Assembly: GCA_002345215.1 (NCBI GenBank)
Contig: DDVH01000025.1
Location: 1-64,000, forward strand
From: Anaerolineales bacterium UBA2317
Lineage (GTDB): Bacteria > Chloroflexota > Anaerolineae > Anaerolineales > Villigracilaceae
Length of the DNA stretch: 64,000 nt
Direction of reading: 5' to 3'
Position 1 is the first letter of the stretch, and each line of letters starts with the position of its first letter. Under the pieces are notes generated by a model. The model was not told the origin of the DNA. It was given only the letters and a program-made list of their open reading frames with translations, and ran no database searches. Made by a program: the position numbers and the translations under genes. Below, piece after piece: positions 34,504 to 43,209 of the stretch.

Positions 34504-35484
34504 ATGCTAATACTCAAAGCCGAAGATGTAAGAACAACTCTCCCGATGAAAGAAGCGATTGAAGCCATGAAGGTCGCCTACGCTTCTTTATCAGACGGGA
34601 AAGCGAATGTGCCTCAGCGGATACATGTATCAATCCCGAATCATGACGCGATAAGTTTATTCATGCCTGCTTACATGAAAAATGAATCGGACGAAGCATT
34701 GGCAATAAAAGTTGTTTCATTGTTTCCTAAAAATCCGCCACGCGGACTTGCATACATTCAAGCGGCAGTGTTGGTGATTGAATCAGATACAGGGCGAGCG
34801 ATTGCGTTGTTAGAAGGAAGCACATTGACCGCAATACGCACAGGCGCAGGAAGTGGCGCGGCAATTGATTTGTTATCCAGAAAAGATAGTAAAGTGTTAG
34901 CAATTTTTGGAGCAGGTCCGCAAGGCAAAACACAACTCGAAGCGGCATGTGCTGTGAGAGATATTGAAAAAGTTTTTATTTATAATCCGACTCAATCAAA
35001 ATCTGAAAAATTTGTAGAAGAAATGTCTGCAATTCATAAAAATATTCGGGTTGCTAAAAATCCAAAAGAAGCGATTGAACATGCGGATATTATTTGTACT
35101 GCCACGGGCTCTAAGCAAGCCGTTTTTGATGATAAAGATGTAAAAGCAGGCACGCATATTTCTGCTATAGGAGCATACACACCTGAAATGCAAGAATTGC
35201 CAATTGAAACTGTAGCTCGTTCAAAAATTGTTGTGGATTCGTTTGATACTGTAATGAGTGAGGCTGGAGATATTGTCAAAGCCTTGAAAGCAAATTTGAT
35301 TACTGAAAAAAATATCCATGCCGAATTGGGTGAAATTGTTTTAGGCAAAAAAGTTGGCAGAGAAAATGATAATGAAATTACATTTTTCAAATCCGTTGGA
35401 AATGCAGTGCAAGATGCAATGGCGGCACAAGTGGCGTTGAAAAATGCGAAGAAGATGAAGATTGGTCAAGAAGTAGAATTTTAA
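34504..35484 (+). CDS. Ornithine cyclodeaminase / mu-crystallin family protein
   Basis: The 326-residue protein shows the OCD/Mu-crystallin fold. The substrate half has VPQRIHVSIPNH, ALAIKVVSLFPKNPPRGL and the TAIRTGAGSGAA box near residue 110. The NAD-binding Rossmann half has LAIFGAGPQGKTQLEA near 130, YNPTQSKSEKF and ICTATGSKQAVFDDKDVKAG. The VDSFDTVMSEAGD segment near 240 holds the catalytic Asp region. The family includes ornithine cyclodeaminase, alanine dehydrogenase and ketimine reductases; the reaction here cannot be fixed. AAAGGAAG precedes the ATG. Confidence 0.88.
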   Translation: MLILKAEDVRTTLPMKEAIEAMKVAYASLSDGKANVPQRIHVSIPNHDAISLFMPAYMKNESDEALAIKVVSLFPKNPPRGLAYIQAAVLVIESDTGRAIALLEGSTLTAIRTGAGSGAAIDLLSRKDSKVLAIFGAGPQGKTQLEAACAVRDIEKVFIYNPTQSKSEKFVEEMSAIHKNIRVAKNPKEAIEHADIICTATGSKQAVFDDKDVKAGTHISAIGAYTPEMQELPIETVARSKIVVDSFDTVMSEAGDIVKALKANLITEKNIHAELGEIVLGKKVGRENDNEITFFKSVGNAVQDAMAAQVALKNAKKMKIGQEVEF

Positions 35485-35504
35485 TGATTGTGGTTTAGGA
35501 TACA

Positions 35505-35563
35505 GCCACAGAGTACACAGAGACCTTTGAGATTTTTCTCAAAAACTCTGTGACCTCTGTGGC
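35505..35563. repeat. GCCACAGAG palindromic repeat, copy 2
   Basis: GCCACAGAGTACACAGAGACC at one end (35505 onward) and CTCTGTGACCTCTGTGGC at the other fold back on each other. It fills the gap before the CinA-like gene and ends 15 bases before its ATG, leaving no room for a normal ribosome site. Confidence 0.85.
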
Positions 35564-35578
35564 TAATAAAAAAATTAT

Positions 35579-36706
35579 ATGACATCAGCAGAAATTATCA
35601 CCATTGGCACTGAAATATTACTCGGCGAAATTGTAGATACCAACACACGCTACATCGCCAAAACATTGCGCGGGCTAGGCGTGGATTTATATCGCACGAT
35701 TACGATTGGTGATAATGTAGATCGGATTGCTAATGCGATTCATAATTCCATGGAACGTGCAAATATTGTCATCACCACTGGCGGATTAGGTCCTACTATT
35801 GATGACCCGACTCGTGAAGCCGTTGCAAAAGCAATTGGAGTCAAAACAGAATTTCGAGAAGATTTATGGGGACAAGTTGTTGAAACAATAGGTCGTTATG
35901 GTCGCAAGCCATCTGAAAATCAAAAACGGCAAGCGTATGTTCCGCAAGGTGCAATTGGGGTCAAAAATCCAGTTGGCACTGCCCCATGTTTTATTGTTGA
36001 GACAGAAAAAAATGCAGTCATTTCACTTCCGGGTGTTCCGCAAGAAATGGAACATATTTTGCACGAGTCGGTTATCCCCTATTTGCAAAAAAGATTCAAT
36101 CTGGATGAAGTTATCAAAGTTCGGCTGTTGCATTGTGCAGGTTTAGGCGAAGGTCAAATTGATGAAAAAATTGCAGACCTTGAAACACTTAGTAATCCAA
36201 CTGTTGGTCTTGCGGCGCACACTGGCGTTGTAGATATTCGCATCGCCGCCAAAGCAAAAAGCGAAGATGAAGCCAACACAATGATTGATACAATCGAATC
36301 ACAACTTCGTGAGCGACTCGGCAATATTATCTTTGGCATTGATGAAGATAAACTCGAAGATGTGACCTTGAATCTATTAGCGAAAAAAGGGTTGACATTA
36401 ACTGCCGTTGAAAGCGGACTCGATGGTTTGTTAATTCGCAAAATTAAAAACGCCGCTTCTTTCACTGACCTGACACCTGATTCTTTAATGGACGCATTGC
36501 GCTCAGCCCAAGCATCCGCTAAGACAGATGTTGCGGTTGGTGTAGCAGTTTTCCCCGAAGAAAGAAGCGCAGTGATGGCGATGATTACATCCAAAGGCGA
36601 GAAGAGTCATAAAATCACGTATGGTGGTCCGCCGAAGAGCCTTCCAAAATGGAGTGTGAACTTAACAATCAATTGGTTGCGTACAGCCGTTGAGGAAATG
36701 AAATGA
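35579..36706 (+). CDS. CinA-like protein with intact MoCF-type domain and decayed C-terminal amidase domain
   Basis: The 375-residue protein has the N-terminal CinA/MoCF domain: AEIITIGTEILLGEIVDTN near residue 4, VITTGGLGPTIDDPTREA near 64, LPGVPQEMEHIL near 150. A middle domain follows (about 175-255), and then a C-terminal region (about 262-370). There the nicotinamide-nucleotide amidase motif AESCTGGL is replaced by AVESGLDGL (residues 276-284), and the SGxAGPxGG box is absent. So the pyrophosphatase-type half may work but the amidase half looks dead. A separate intact PncC is encoded at 60192-60674. It overlaps the next gene by four bases (ATGA). Confidence 0.87.
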   Translation: MTSAEIITIGTEILLGEIVDTNTRYIAKTLRGLGVDLYRTITIGDNVDRIANAIHNSMERANIVITTGGLGPTIDDPTREAVAKAIGVKTEFREDLWGQVVETIGRYGRKPSENQKRQAYVPQGAIGVKNPVGTAPCFIVETEKNAVISLPGVPQEMEHILHESVIPYLQKRFNLDEVIKVRLLHCAGLGEGQIDEKIADLETLSNPTVGLAAHTGVVDIRIAAKAKSEDEANTMIDTIESQLRERLGNIIFGIDEDKLEDVTLNLLAKKGLTLTAVESGLDGLLIRKIKNAASFTDLTPDSLMDALRSAQASAKTDVAVGVAVFPEERSAVMAMITSKGEKSHKITYGGPPKSLPKWSVNLTINWLRTAVEEMK

Positions 36707-37680
36707 AAAAAAATAAAGACTCAGTTTGGGTGATGTTTGCTTGGGGATTAAATATTGCTGGAGTGATTGCAATTTTATTAGTCGTGATGGCTTATTTTTA
36801 TTTACAAAATGTTTCAGCCGCGCCACAAGATGTAAGACCAATTTATACAGTGACTGTTCCGCCAACATTTACACAAGACCCTGCTTCGTTATGGTTACCA
36901 ACGATTACACCAAACCCGCGTTCGACCATGATTGTGGTGCAAAGCCCAACACCGTTTGTGATTGAAAATTTTGCATTGCAAGCCAATGCCAGAATTTCTG
37001 TAGTTGGTTATTCTGTTTCGGGCAGACCGCTTGAAGTGTATACGTTTGGACATGGCGAAAAAGAAAAAATGATTGTGGCTGGCATTCATGGTGGTTATGA
37101 ATGGAATACAATTGCTTTGGCTGATGAATTGATTCAACATATTTTTGACCACCCTGAAATTATCCCAAGTGATGTGACCTTACACATTTTACGAAACATG
37201 AATCCAGATGGCGATGCACGTGACCATGGCATTGACGGACGAGTGAATGACCATGGCGTAGATTTGAATCGTAATTTTCCATCAAATTGGGCAGAGACTT
37301 GGAATAGAACTGGTTGTTGGAATTTAACGAGAACGACCGGTGGAACGGGTCCGGGCTCTGAGCCTGAGACCAAAGCCGTGATGTATTTTTTACAAAGCCA
37401 TGATGTAGAAACTTTAATTAGTTATCATAGTGCAGCGTTGGGAGTTTTTCCCGGTGGTGTGCCGTGGGAAGAAAAATCAATTCAGTTTTCTAAAGCATTA
37501 TCGAAAGCAACGGGTTACCCATACCCGCCAATTGACACAGGTTGTGTGTATACTGGCACGCTAGCTGATTATGCAGTTGATTTAGGAATCACTGCGGTTG
37601 ATATGGAATTATCTACACATAAATATACAGATTTTGAAGAAAATTTAAAAGCGTTGGAAGTACTTTTAAATTGGGAATGA
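36703..37680 (+). CDS. M14-family zinc carboxypeptidase-like protein, membrane-anchored
   Basis: The 325-residue protein has one N-terminal membrane helix (11-32), a Pro/Thr-rich spacer and an M14 domain from about 100. The zinc ligands are GIHGGYEWN (His and Glu) near residue 127 and the later His in ISYHSAALG near 236. Substrate-binding VDLNRNFPSNW and the catalytic Glu candidate in VDMELSTHKYTD near 301 are present. Such enzymes trim peptides, often from the cell wall. The four-base overlap with the CinA-like gene shows one transcript. Confidence 0.85.
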   Translation: MKKNKDSVWVMFAWGLNIAGVIAILLVVMAYFYLQNVSAAPQDVRPIYTVTVPPTFTQDPASLWLPTITPNPRSTMIVVQSPTPFVIENFALQANARISVVGYSVSGRPLEVYTFGHGEKEKMIVAGIHGGYEWNTIALADELIQHIFDHPEIIPSDVTLHILRNMNPDGDARDHGIDGRVNDHGVDLNRNFPSNWAETWNRTGCWNLTRTTGGTGPGSEPETKAVMYFLQSHDVETLISYHSAALGVFPGGVPWEEKSIQFSKALSKATGYPYPPIDTGCVYTGTLADYAVDLGITAVDMELSTHKYTDFEENLKALEVLLNWE

Positions 37681-37683
37681 TTG

Positions 37684-37796
37684 ATTAGTCAAATTGGTCT
37701 TATTGGTCTAAAAGTCTAACTAGTCAGACCATCAGACCTGTGAGACCTATCAGACCTATCAGACCTTTTAGACTTATTAGACTTTACAAAAAGGAG
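37684..37796. repeat. Degenerate AGACC/GGTCT short tandem repeat region
   Basis: The stretch is built from AGACC(T)ATC units on a 9-11 base period and from their inverted form GGTCTTATT, and can fold into alternative hairpins. A related piece lies at 51235-51275. It has no open frame and ends just before the ribosome site of the next gene. Confidence 0.65.
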
Positions 37797-37801
37797 CATG
37801 A

Positions 37802-39784
37802 ATGACTCAAAAAGTTGACACATTATTTATCAATGCCATTGTCTTAACAATGGACGAAAAATTAAATCAATACGACCCCGGTGCAGTTGCTGTCAAGGGG
37901 GATTCAATTGTTGCGGTTGGAAAAGAAGAAGATATTAAAAAAGAATATTCAGCAAATGAAATTATTGATTGCAACAAAAAAGTGTTGATGCCGGGCTTAA
38001 TCAATGCACATACACACGTCCCGATGACTCTCTTACGCGGTTTAGCAGATGATTTACGCCTCGATGTTTGGCTGATGGGTTACATGCTTCCAGTCGAAAG
38101 AGAATTTGTAAAACCAGATTTTGTGCGTTTGGGAACATTGATCGCATGTGCAGAACAAATTAGAAGCGGCGTGACGACTTTCAATGACATGTATTATTTT
38201 GAAGATGATGTTGCGCAAGCCACAGCCGATGCAGGTATGCGAGCAGTATGTGGACAAACTGTAATCAGATTCCCTGTGCCAGATGCAGGCGCGTATGAAG
38301 ATTCATTGGCGATGGCAAGAACATTTATACAAAAATGGAAAGGACATGAATTAATTGTCCCAGCCGTTGCGCCACATGCACCTTATTCCACTACGTCAGA
38401 AATTTTGAAAGCGTGTGCTGAACTTGCAAAAGAATTTGATGTGCCTTTGCATATTCATATATCCGAAACTTCTTTTGAAGTTGAAAACATGCGCAATGAA
38501 CAAGGTATGCCTGTTGTGCCGTACGTCAAAAAACAAGGTTTGCTTGAAGCAAAAGTTATCGCCGCGCATTGTGTGCATATTGACGTTGGCGAAATCCGCA
38601 CATTGCATCACGCCAATGCTGGCATTTCACATAACCCATCATCAAATCTCAAACTTGCTTCGGGCTTTGCGCCCGTCACAAAAATGCTTGAAATCGGAGT
38701 TAATGTTGGCATTGGTACAGATGGTCCCGCTTCAAACAATGACCTCGATATGTTTGAAGAAGTGCGCCTCGCTTCTTTCGCCGCCAAGGCTTCGTCTAAT
38801 GACCCGACTGCTCTTCCCGCGGCAACTGCTTTGTTGATGGCGACGCGTTTGGGTGCTCAGGCTTTGCATATTGGAGATATTACAGGTTCAATTGAAGTTG
38901 GTAAACGTGCGGATTTAATTTTGGTGGATACTTCACCCCTACATAATTCTCCACGCTTCTTACGTGACCCGATGAATGCTTATGCTCAACTCGTCTTTGC
39001 CTCCAAGTCAACCGATGTGACGGATGTCATGGTCAATGGAAAATGGTTAATGAGAAATCATGAACTATTGACTCTTAATGAAAAAGAATTAATTGAACAA
39101 GCAAGAGAAGTTGCCAAGAAAATTGATGCCTTCTTAATTGAACGTGAACAATCTGTTTTATCAAAATTAATTGCACTCGGTGGCTCAATGGAAGAAGAGT
39201 CGTTTGAAGTGCAAGTAAAAGTCAAGGTGACAGAACCAGATGCCCTCGTCGAGAAATTGAAGCGCAGTGACCAAATCGAAATCAATGCTTTCAAACATTA
39301 TCGTCAATTTGATGAATATTTCTTGTTTGAAAAATCATCGGATGGACGATTAAGATTCCGTGAAGATAATTTGATCAGTGAAAAAGGTGATGTGGTTAAC
39401 ACGCGTTCACGTTTAACTTTGCTAGGACACAAACGCGAAGGTGAAATTGGACATGATGTTTTGCTTTCAAAGAGTCGCTTCCTTGCGCCTGCCACACAAT
39501 CGTTGCGGTTTTATCGTGAATACTTCAAGCCGAAGCAAGAAATTTCTGTTGAAAAGAATCGCTTGCGTTGGCACATCAAATATAAAAACACAGAATTTTT
39601 TGTGAACATTGATGAAGTGAAAGAACCAGCCATGGGACATTTCCTTGAAATCAAAAGCAAAACTTGGAGCCGCACAGATGCGGAACTCAAAGCCAAGTTG
39701 GCAGATGAGTTATTGGAATTACTCGGCGCATCCAACGCGGAAGTGGAAACACAAGATTTGATTGAAGTACTAACGGCAAAATAA
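37802..39784 (+). CDS. MTA/SAH-deaminase-like amidohydrolase fused to a CYTH domain
   Basis: Residues 1-440 match the MtaD/SsnA/TrzN branch of the amidohydrolase superfamily: GLINAHTHVPM (His70, His72), HIHISE (His219), AAHCVHID (His256, His259) and IGTDGPASNND (Asp307). These enzymes deaminate S-adenosylhomocysteine, methylthioadenosine or other purines. After a short linker, residues about 465-655 form a second domain with CYTH-like traits: ESFEVQVKVKV, DEYFLF, GRLRFRE, LLGHKREGE and MGHFLEIKSKTW. CYTH enzymes act on triphosphates such as thiamine triphosphate or tripolyphosphate. The usual ExExK opening reads E469-V-Q-V-K473, with one Glu changed. AAAGGAG precedes the start. Confidence 0.85.
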   Translation: MTQKVDTLFINAIVLTMDEKLNQYDPGAVAVKGDSIVAVGKEEDIKKEYSANEIIDCNKKVLMPGLINAHTHVPMTLLRGLADDLRLDVWLMGYMLPVEREFVKPDFVRLGTLIACAEQIRSGVTTFNDMYYFEDDVAQATADAGMRAVCGQTVIRFPVPDAGAYEDSLAMARTFIQKWKGHELIVPAVAPHAPYSTTSEILKACAELAKEFDVPLHIHISETSFEVENMRNEQGMPVVPYVKKQGLLEAKVIAAHCVHIDVGEIRTLHHANAGISHNPSSNLKLASGFAPVTKMLEIGVNVGIGTDGPASNNDLDMFEEVRLASFAAKASSNDPTALPAATALLMATRLGAQALHIGDITGSIEVGKRADLILVDTSPLHNSPRFLRDPMNAYAQLVFASKSTDVTDVMVNGKWLMRNHELLTLNEKELIEQAREVAKKIDAFLIEREQSVLSKLIALGGSMEEESFEVQVKVKVTEPDALVEKLKRSDQIEINAFKHYRQFDEYFLFEKSSDGRLRFREDNLISEKGDVVNTRSRLTLLGHKREGEIGHDVLLSKSRFLAPATQSLRFYREYFKPKQEISVEKNRLRWHIKYKNTEFFVNIDEVKEPAMGHFLEIKSKTWSRTDAELKAKLADELLELLGASNAEVETQDLIEVLTAK

Positions 39785-39789
39785 GATTA

Positions 39790-40800
39790 ATGAAAAATTT
39801 CAAAACAATAATAGAGATATTATTTTCAGCCTTATTTGTATTGACCGCAGTGTTCGCGTTGATTTTCTTCAATTTTGAACACAAGGCATTCAAGGCTGAA
39901 ACGTATCAAAAAGTTTTTGAGAGTCAGGATTTCTACAATCGTATTCCCACTTTACTGGCAGAGACAGTGATCTCGTCTTCCAGCAATGCGGAGCAATTGC
40001 CACTTACCATGCAGGGAATGAGCGGGCAAGCTTGGGAAGATTTCTTTCGAACTTTGTTACCGCCAGAAAGTTTGAAAGCAGTCGGAGATAGTGTATTGAA
40101 TTCTGTTTTCTCGTATCTTAATCAGGAAAGTGATTCAGTCACAATATCACTCCAGCCAATCAAAACAAATATGGGTACCGACCTTGGCACCCAAGCTGTG
40201 CTCAATCTTTTGAAAACACAACCTGCTTGCACATTAGAACAAGTGACACAAATGACATTTAGTTTGCTTACATCGCAGGAAATTGCATTTTGTAATCCGC
40301 CTGACGAGTTGGTACCGCTTTTAACACCTGTGATTCAAATCCAGTTGCAAACAGTCGCATTGATCATTCCAGATGAAATGACATTGCTCAGTGCACAGAA
40401 CACACAAACTGACCCACGCCAAGGGATTCAAATTACGCGAATACTTATGAGATTTAGTCCGCTTGTGCCATTGGGATTTTTAATTTTGCTAACACTCACA
40501 ACAGCAAGTTCTTTACAAAATTTGCTGAAGTGGTGGGGACTCTCTTTTTGGGCAACTGGTTTGGTTTCAATTTTTATTGGCATCATCGGTGCGCCTATCA
40601 TTGGTCTGATTCTGAATTGGCTTATTAGAAGAGCCAGTTCTGCTTTGCCAAACATAATCTCAAGCTATGCTGGTGAACTTGGCTCAGCCGTGGCAGGCTC
40701 CATTTTATTGCCTATCTTGTTGCAAGGTGTTGCGATTTTGCTCTTTGGAGCAGGAATGTCAACGGCTTGGTTTTTGATTCGGAAAAGAACAATGGCGTAA
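39790..40800 (+). CDS. Membrane protein of unknown function
   Basis: The 336-residue protein has one N-terminal membrane helix (7-28). A large extracytoplasmic part (about 30-205) carries two cysteines (near 151 and 168), and four hydrophobic segments form the C-terminal third. No family motif was recognised. It starts 5 bases after the stop of the fusion gene and has no ribosome site of its own, so it is likely co-translated with it. A strong terminator follows. Confidence 0.7.
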   Translation: MKNFKTIIEILFSALFVLTAVFALIFFNFEHKAFKAETYQKVFESQDFYNRIPTLLAETVISSSSNAEQLPLTMQGMSGQAWEDFFRTLLPPESLKAVGDSVLNSVFSYLNQESDSVTISLQPIKTNMGTDLGTQAVLNLLKTQPACTLEQVTQMTFSLLTSQEIAFCNPPDELVPLLTPVIQIQLQTVALIIPDEMTLLSAQNTQTDPRQGIQITRILMRFSPLVPLGFLILLTLTTASSLQNLLKWWGLSFWATGLVSIFIGIIGAPIIGLILNWLIRRASSALPNIISSYAGELGSAVAGSILLPILLQGVAILLFGAGMSTAWFLIRKRTMA

Positions 40801-40839
40801 ATGGTGAATCACAAAAATGTGTTATTGATGAAGTAAGTT

Positions 40840-40876
40840 AAAGTGAAAGTCACCTTTAAGGTGACTTTCACTTTTT
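40840..40876 (+). terminator. Terminator after the deaminase-CYTH/membrane protein pair
   Basis: AAAGTGAAAGTCACCTT and its inverted copy form an almost gap-free palindrome ending in TTTTT. Confidence 0.8.
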
Positions 40877-40923
40877 AAGCCAGATTTATACTGCAAAACT
40901 TGCATTAGAAGTTTGGAATGGGT

Positions 40924-41379
40924 TTAGGAAATAGTTTCAGATTCATCATTAGGGGACATAAATTCATGGGAGTTTTCAGGCGCTGCTGTGACAACATGTA
41001 TCAAATGATGAAGCCAATTATGTGAAAGTTTCAGAATATATTCTGGATACCCGCCAGCACGAACTGATAAAGTACCAATATCATCTTTATCAGGCATAAA
41101 CTCAATATCTACTGGAATACCACCTTCATGTACTAATTCACAACGCAACCATTTGTAAAAAATATGTTCAATAGGATGCATTTCACCACGATATTCAACG
41201 CCTATTCTAAATGAATGTGATTCTTTAAGAAATAATTCAAACGCTTCACGGTCTCTAAGATTCGGATACCTGCGCTTTGCTGTAGATGCAACAGCAACTA
41301 AAGCACTTAGAAAAGCGCCTTCTAATCTTTCATTTTTCCAAAGATACAGAGAATCTTCAACGCGTGTTTTAATACTCAT
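40924..41379 (-). CDS. Small helical protein with HEPN-like R-x4-H motif
   Basis: The 151-residue protein is mainly helical in residues 1-85 and carries R79-C-E-L-V-H84 at the end of a helix, followed by EGG. The Arg-x4-His pattern in this setting resembles the active site of HEPN ribonucleases. The rest (about 90-130) is beta-like with a His-rich NWLHHLIH segment. No antitoxin-like partner lies beside it. No ribosome site is seen at the ATG. HEPN membership is inference from a short motif, and the protein could be something else. Confidence 0.5.
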   Translation of the reverse strand: MSIKTRVEDSLYLWKNERLEGAFLSALVAVASTAKRRYPNLRDREAFELFLKESHSFRIGVEYRGEMHPIEHIFYKWLRCELVHEGGIPVDIEFMPDKDDIGTLSVRAGGYPEYILKLSHNWLHHLIHVVTAAPENSHEFMSPNDESETIS

Positions 41380-41504
41380 TAATAAATTGTAAATTGATTT
41401 GTAAATATAGTTTTATCATAAAAAACTTCGCTTTCAAACTTGAAAAGATACTTCCTAACAACCTATCTCTTTGATATATCTTTATTATACAATACTAAAA
41501 ATAA

Positions 41505-42617
41505 TCACGGACACGCATTCGCAATTTGTTCTTCAAACGTGACAGAAAAATTATGGTAGCCAGAGCCATCACATGCGGCGCGGAAGTAATAATATGGCGT
41601 GGCTTCGGGGTATGCGACTGCCATCAACGCTTCTAGGCTGGGATTTGAAATCGGTGTAGGTGGCAAACCTACATTGAGATACGTGTTATACGGCGAAGGG
41701 ATTTGTAAATCATTTAATGCTAATGGACTCTTCCACCATGAGTTTTTGTCAAATTGATAGCCTAAGGCATATTGCACAGTTGGGTCTGCATCCAGTTTCA
41801 TGTTGATTGCCAAACGATTCAAATAAACGGATGCAATCATTGGGGCTTCTTCAATATGAATGGCTTCACGTTCAACGATTGATGCAATGATGACTGCTTC
41901 GTAAACGGTCAATCCGCGATTTTCAAAGGCGGTGATTAAGTCTTGTGTCATGCGTTGTGCAAAGTTACGTGCAACGATGTCAAGGAATTGGTCAAGGGTT
42001 GTTTCGCGTGGCAATGTGTAAGTATCGGGAAAGAAAAATCCTTCCATAGATGGTGCTGAGGTGAAATCCAAAACTTGAGGTGGAGTCTGTGCGGCGGAAA
42101 GAAATGCTTCGGGCGTAATGCTCAAGCCCGAGGTTGGGAGTGAAGCGGCGATTTCTTCCATCCGCCAACCTGCTAAGATAACAAGTGTCGCATCGGTTGG
42201 AGAAAATTTTTGCAAAGCCTTCGCAATATCAATGATAGATTGGGCAGGGCTCAAATTAAATTCGCCCGCTTGAATGGTCAGGTCAATGCCTGTGTAAACG
42301 ACGTAATCAAAAAAAGCATCAGCATTTGAAATTAGATTTGATTCTTGCAAACGTTGGGCAATCGATGAAATTGATTCACCTGATGAAACGATAAAATTTT
42401 GTTCAGCACCATTTGGGTTTAATGGCGTTGAGAGTTCATCGCCATACGAAAGCAAGCGCGCTGAATATTCAATGCGATTTGAAATCGAAAGATGATTGGC
42501 TGGTGGACCATACAATAACGATGCACGTGCGGGAATGTAATAGATAAATGAAAAAACACAAACGAGTGTAATGACAACAAGAATTAATAAGATGAAATAA
42601 TATTGATAACGACGCAT
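41505..42617 (-). CDS. mltG: Endolytic transglycosylase MltG
   Basis: The 370-residue protein has an N-terminal membrane helix (7-28) and a LysM-like subdomain (about 75-115, SGESISSIAQRLQESNLI). A YceG/MltG catalytic domain follows, with MEGFFFPDTY near 191, the catalytic Glu249 in IIASIVERE, and DPTVQYALG, SPYNTYLNVGLPPTPISNP near the end. MltG cuts nascent peptidoglycan strands and sets glycan length. It follows ruvX on the same strand, a common pairing. Confidence 0.93.
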   Translation of the reverse strand: MRRYQYYFILLILVVITLVCVFSFIYYIPARASLLYGPPANHLSISNRIEYSARLLSYGDELSTPLNPNGAEQNFIVSSGESISSIAQRLQESNLISNADAFFDYVVYTGIDLTIQAGEFNLSPAQSIIDIAKALQKFSPTDATLVILAGWRMEEIAASLPTSGLSITPEAFLSAAQTPPQVLDFTSAPSMEGFFFPDTYTLPRETTLDQFLDIVARNFAQRMTQDLITAFENRGLTVYEAVIIASIVEREAIHIEEAPMIASVYLNRLAINMKLDADPTVQYALGYQFDKNSWWKSPLALNDLQIPSPYNTYLNVGLPPTPISNPSLEALMAVAYPEATPYYYFRAACDGSGYHNFSVTFEEQIANACP

Positions 42618-42654
42618 TTTTTATTTACGATTTCTGGTGTATGGTTTTTAATTC

Positions 42655-42728
42655 GGTGGTCGAGTAGGCGGCGGGTCTCGATACGTTCCTTCGGAACTAC
42701 TCGACCATCGCCGCCGTATCGAGACCAC
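42655..42728. repeat. GGTCGAGTAGG...TATCGAGACC repeat, long copy
   Basis: The element has nested inverted pieces (GGTCGAGTAG with CTACTCGACC; GTCTCGATAC with GTATCGAGAC). Its right half encodes the last nine residues of RuvX. A short relative lies at 10680-10712. Confidence 0.65.
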
Positions 42729-43134
42729 GTTTCGACTCAAGATAATTTTGCAAAATAACCACTGCCGCGTATTCATCTTGATGACCTGCACGCTTTTTTC
42801 TGGAAACGCCAAGTTCGATTCGTGCGGCACGGGCGATTTGTGTGCTAAACGATTCATCCACCATTTCTATAGGAATTTGAGTTTGATTTTTCAATTCATC
42901 TGCAAAACGCCCAGCCCTACGCCCTGCCATGTTTGGCTTGCCATCTTCATCTAATGATTGACCAATGATAATTAATGCAACATCATTTTGATTTGCAATC
43001 TCAGCCACTTGCGCCGCGTCAATCATACGGGAAACATGCTTAATCACATTCAAAGGATTTGCAATTGTGCCAGTTAAGTCACTGATTGCTAAGCCGATTC
43101 TTTTTTCACCATGGTCAATTGCTAAAATTCTCAT
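42697..43134 (-). CDS. ruvX: Putative Holliday junction resolvase RuvX (YqgF)
   Basis: The 145-residue protein has the RNase H-like fold of YqgF: MRILAIDHGEKRIGLAISD, a middle IIIGQSLDEDGKPN, VDESFSTQIA near residue 92 and the final acidic residue in GHQDEYAAVVILQNYL. The family takes part in 16S rRNA processing or recombination. The last residues GLDTAAMVE are encoded by a dispersed repeat, so the natural C-terminus has been replaced or extended by it. No ribosome site is seen. Confidence 0.9.
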   Translation of the reverse strand: MRILAIDHGEKRIGLAISDLTGTIANPLNVIKHVSRMIDAAQVAEIANQNDVALIIIGQSLDEDGKPNMAGRRAGRFADELKNQTQIPIEMVDESFSTQIARAARIELGVSRKKRAGHQDEYAAVVILQNYLESKRGLDTAAMVE

Positions 43135-43145
43135 AATAACTCTTA

Positions 43146-43205
43146 GCCACAGAGAGCACAGAGACCTTTGAGGTTTTTCTCAAAAAACTCTGTGTCCTCT
43201 GTGGC
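43146..43205. repeat. GCCACAGAG palindromic repeat, copy 3
   Basis: GCCACAGAGAGCACAGAGACC and its inverted end CTCTGTGTCCTCTGTGGC fill the gap between the baseplate-J-like gene and ruvX. It is closely similar to copies 1, 2 and 4. Confidence 0.85.
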
Positions 43206-43209
43206 AAAT

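Noticed and set aside
36154..36594. 146-codon minus-strand open frame inside the CinA-like gene
   Set aside because: Low-complexity Ser/Ala/Val product opposite a clear conserved gene.
37684..37796. Possible CRISPR array
   Set aside because: The AGACC units are only 9-11 bases apart, degenerate, and there are no spacers or cas genes.
37802..39784. Two separate genes joined by a lost stop codon
   Set aside because: The linker is short and in frame without low-complexity or frameshift signs, and no internal ribosome site precedes the CYTH part.
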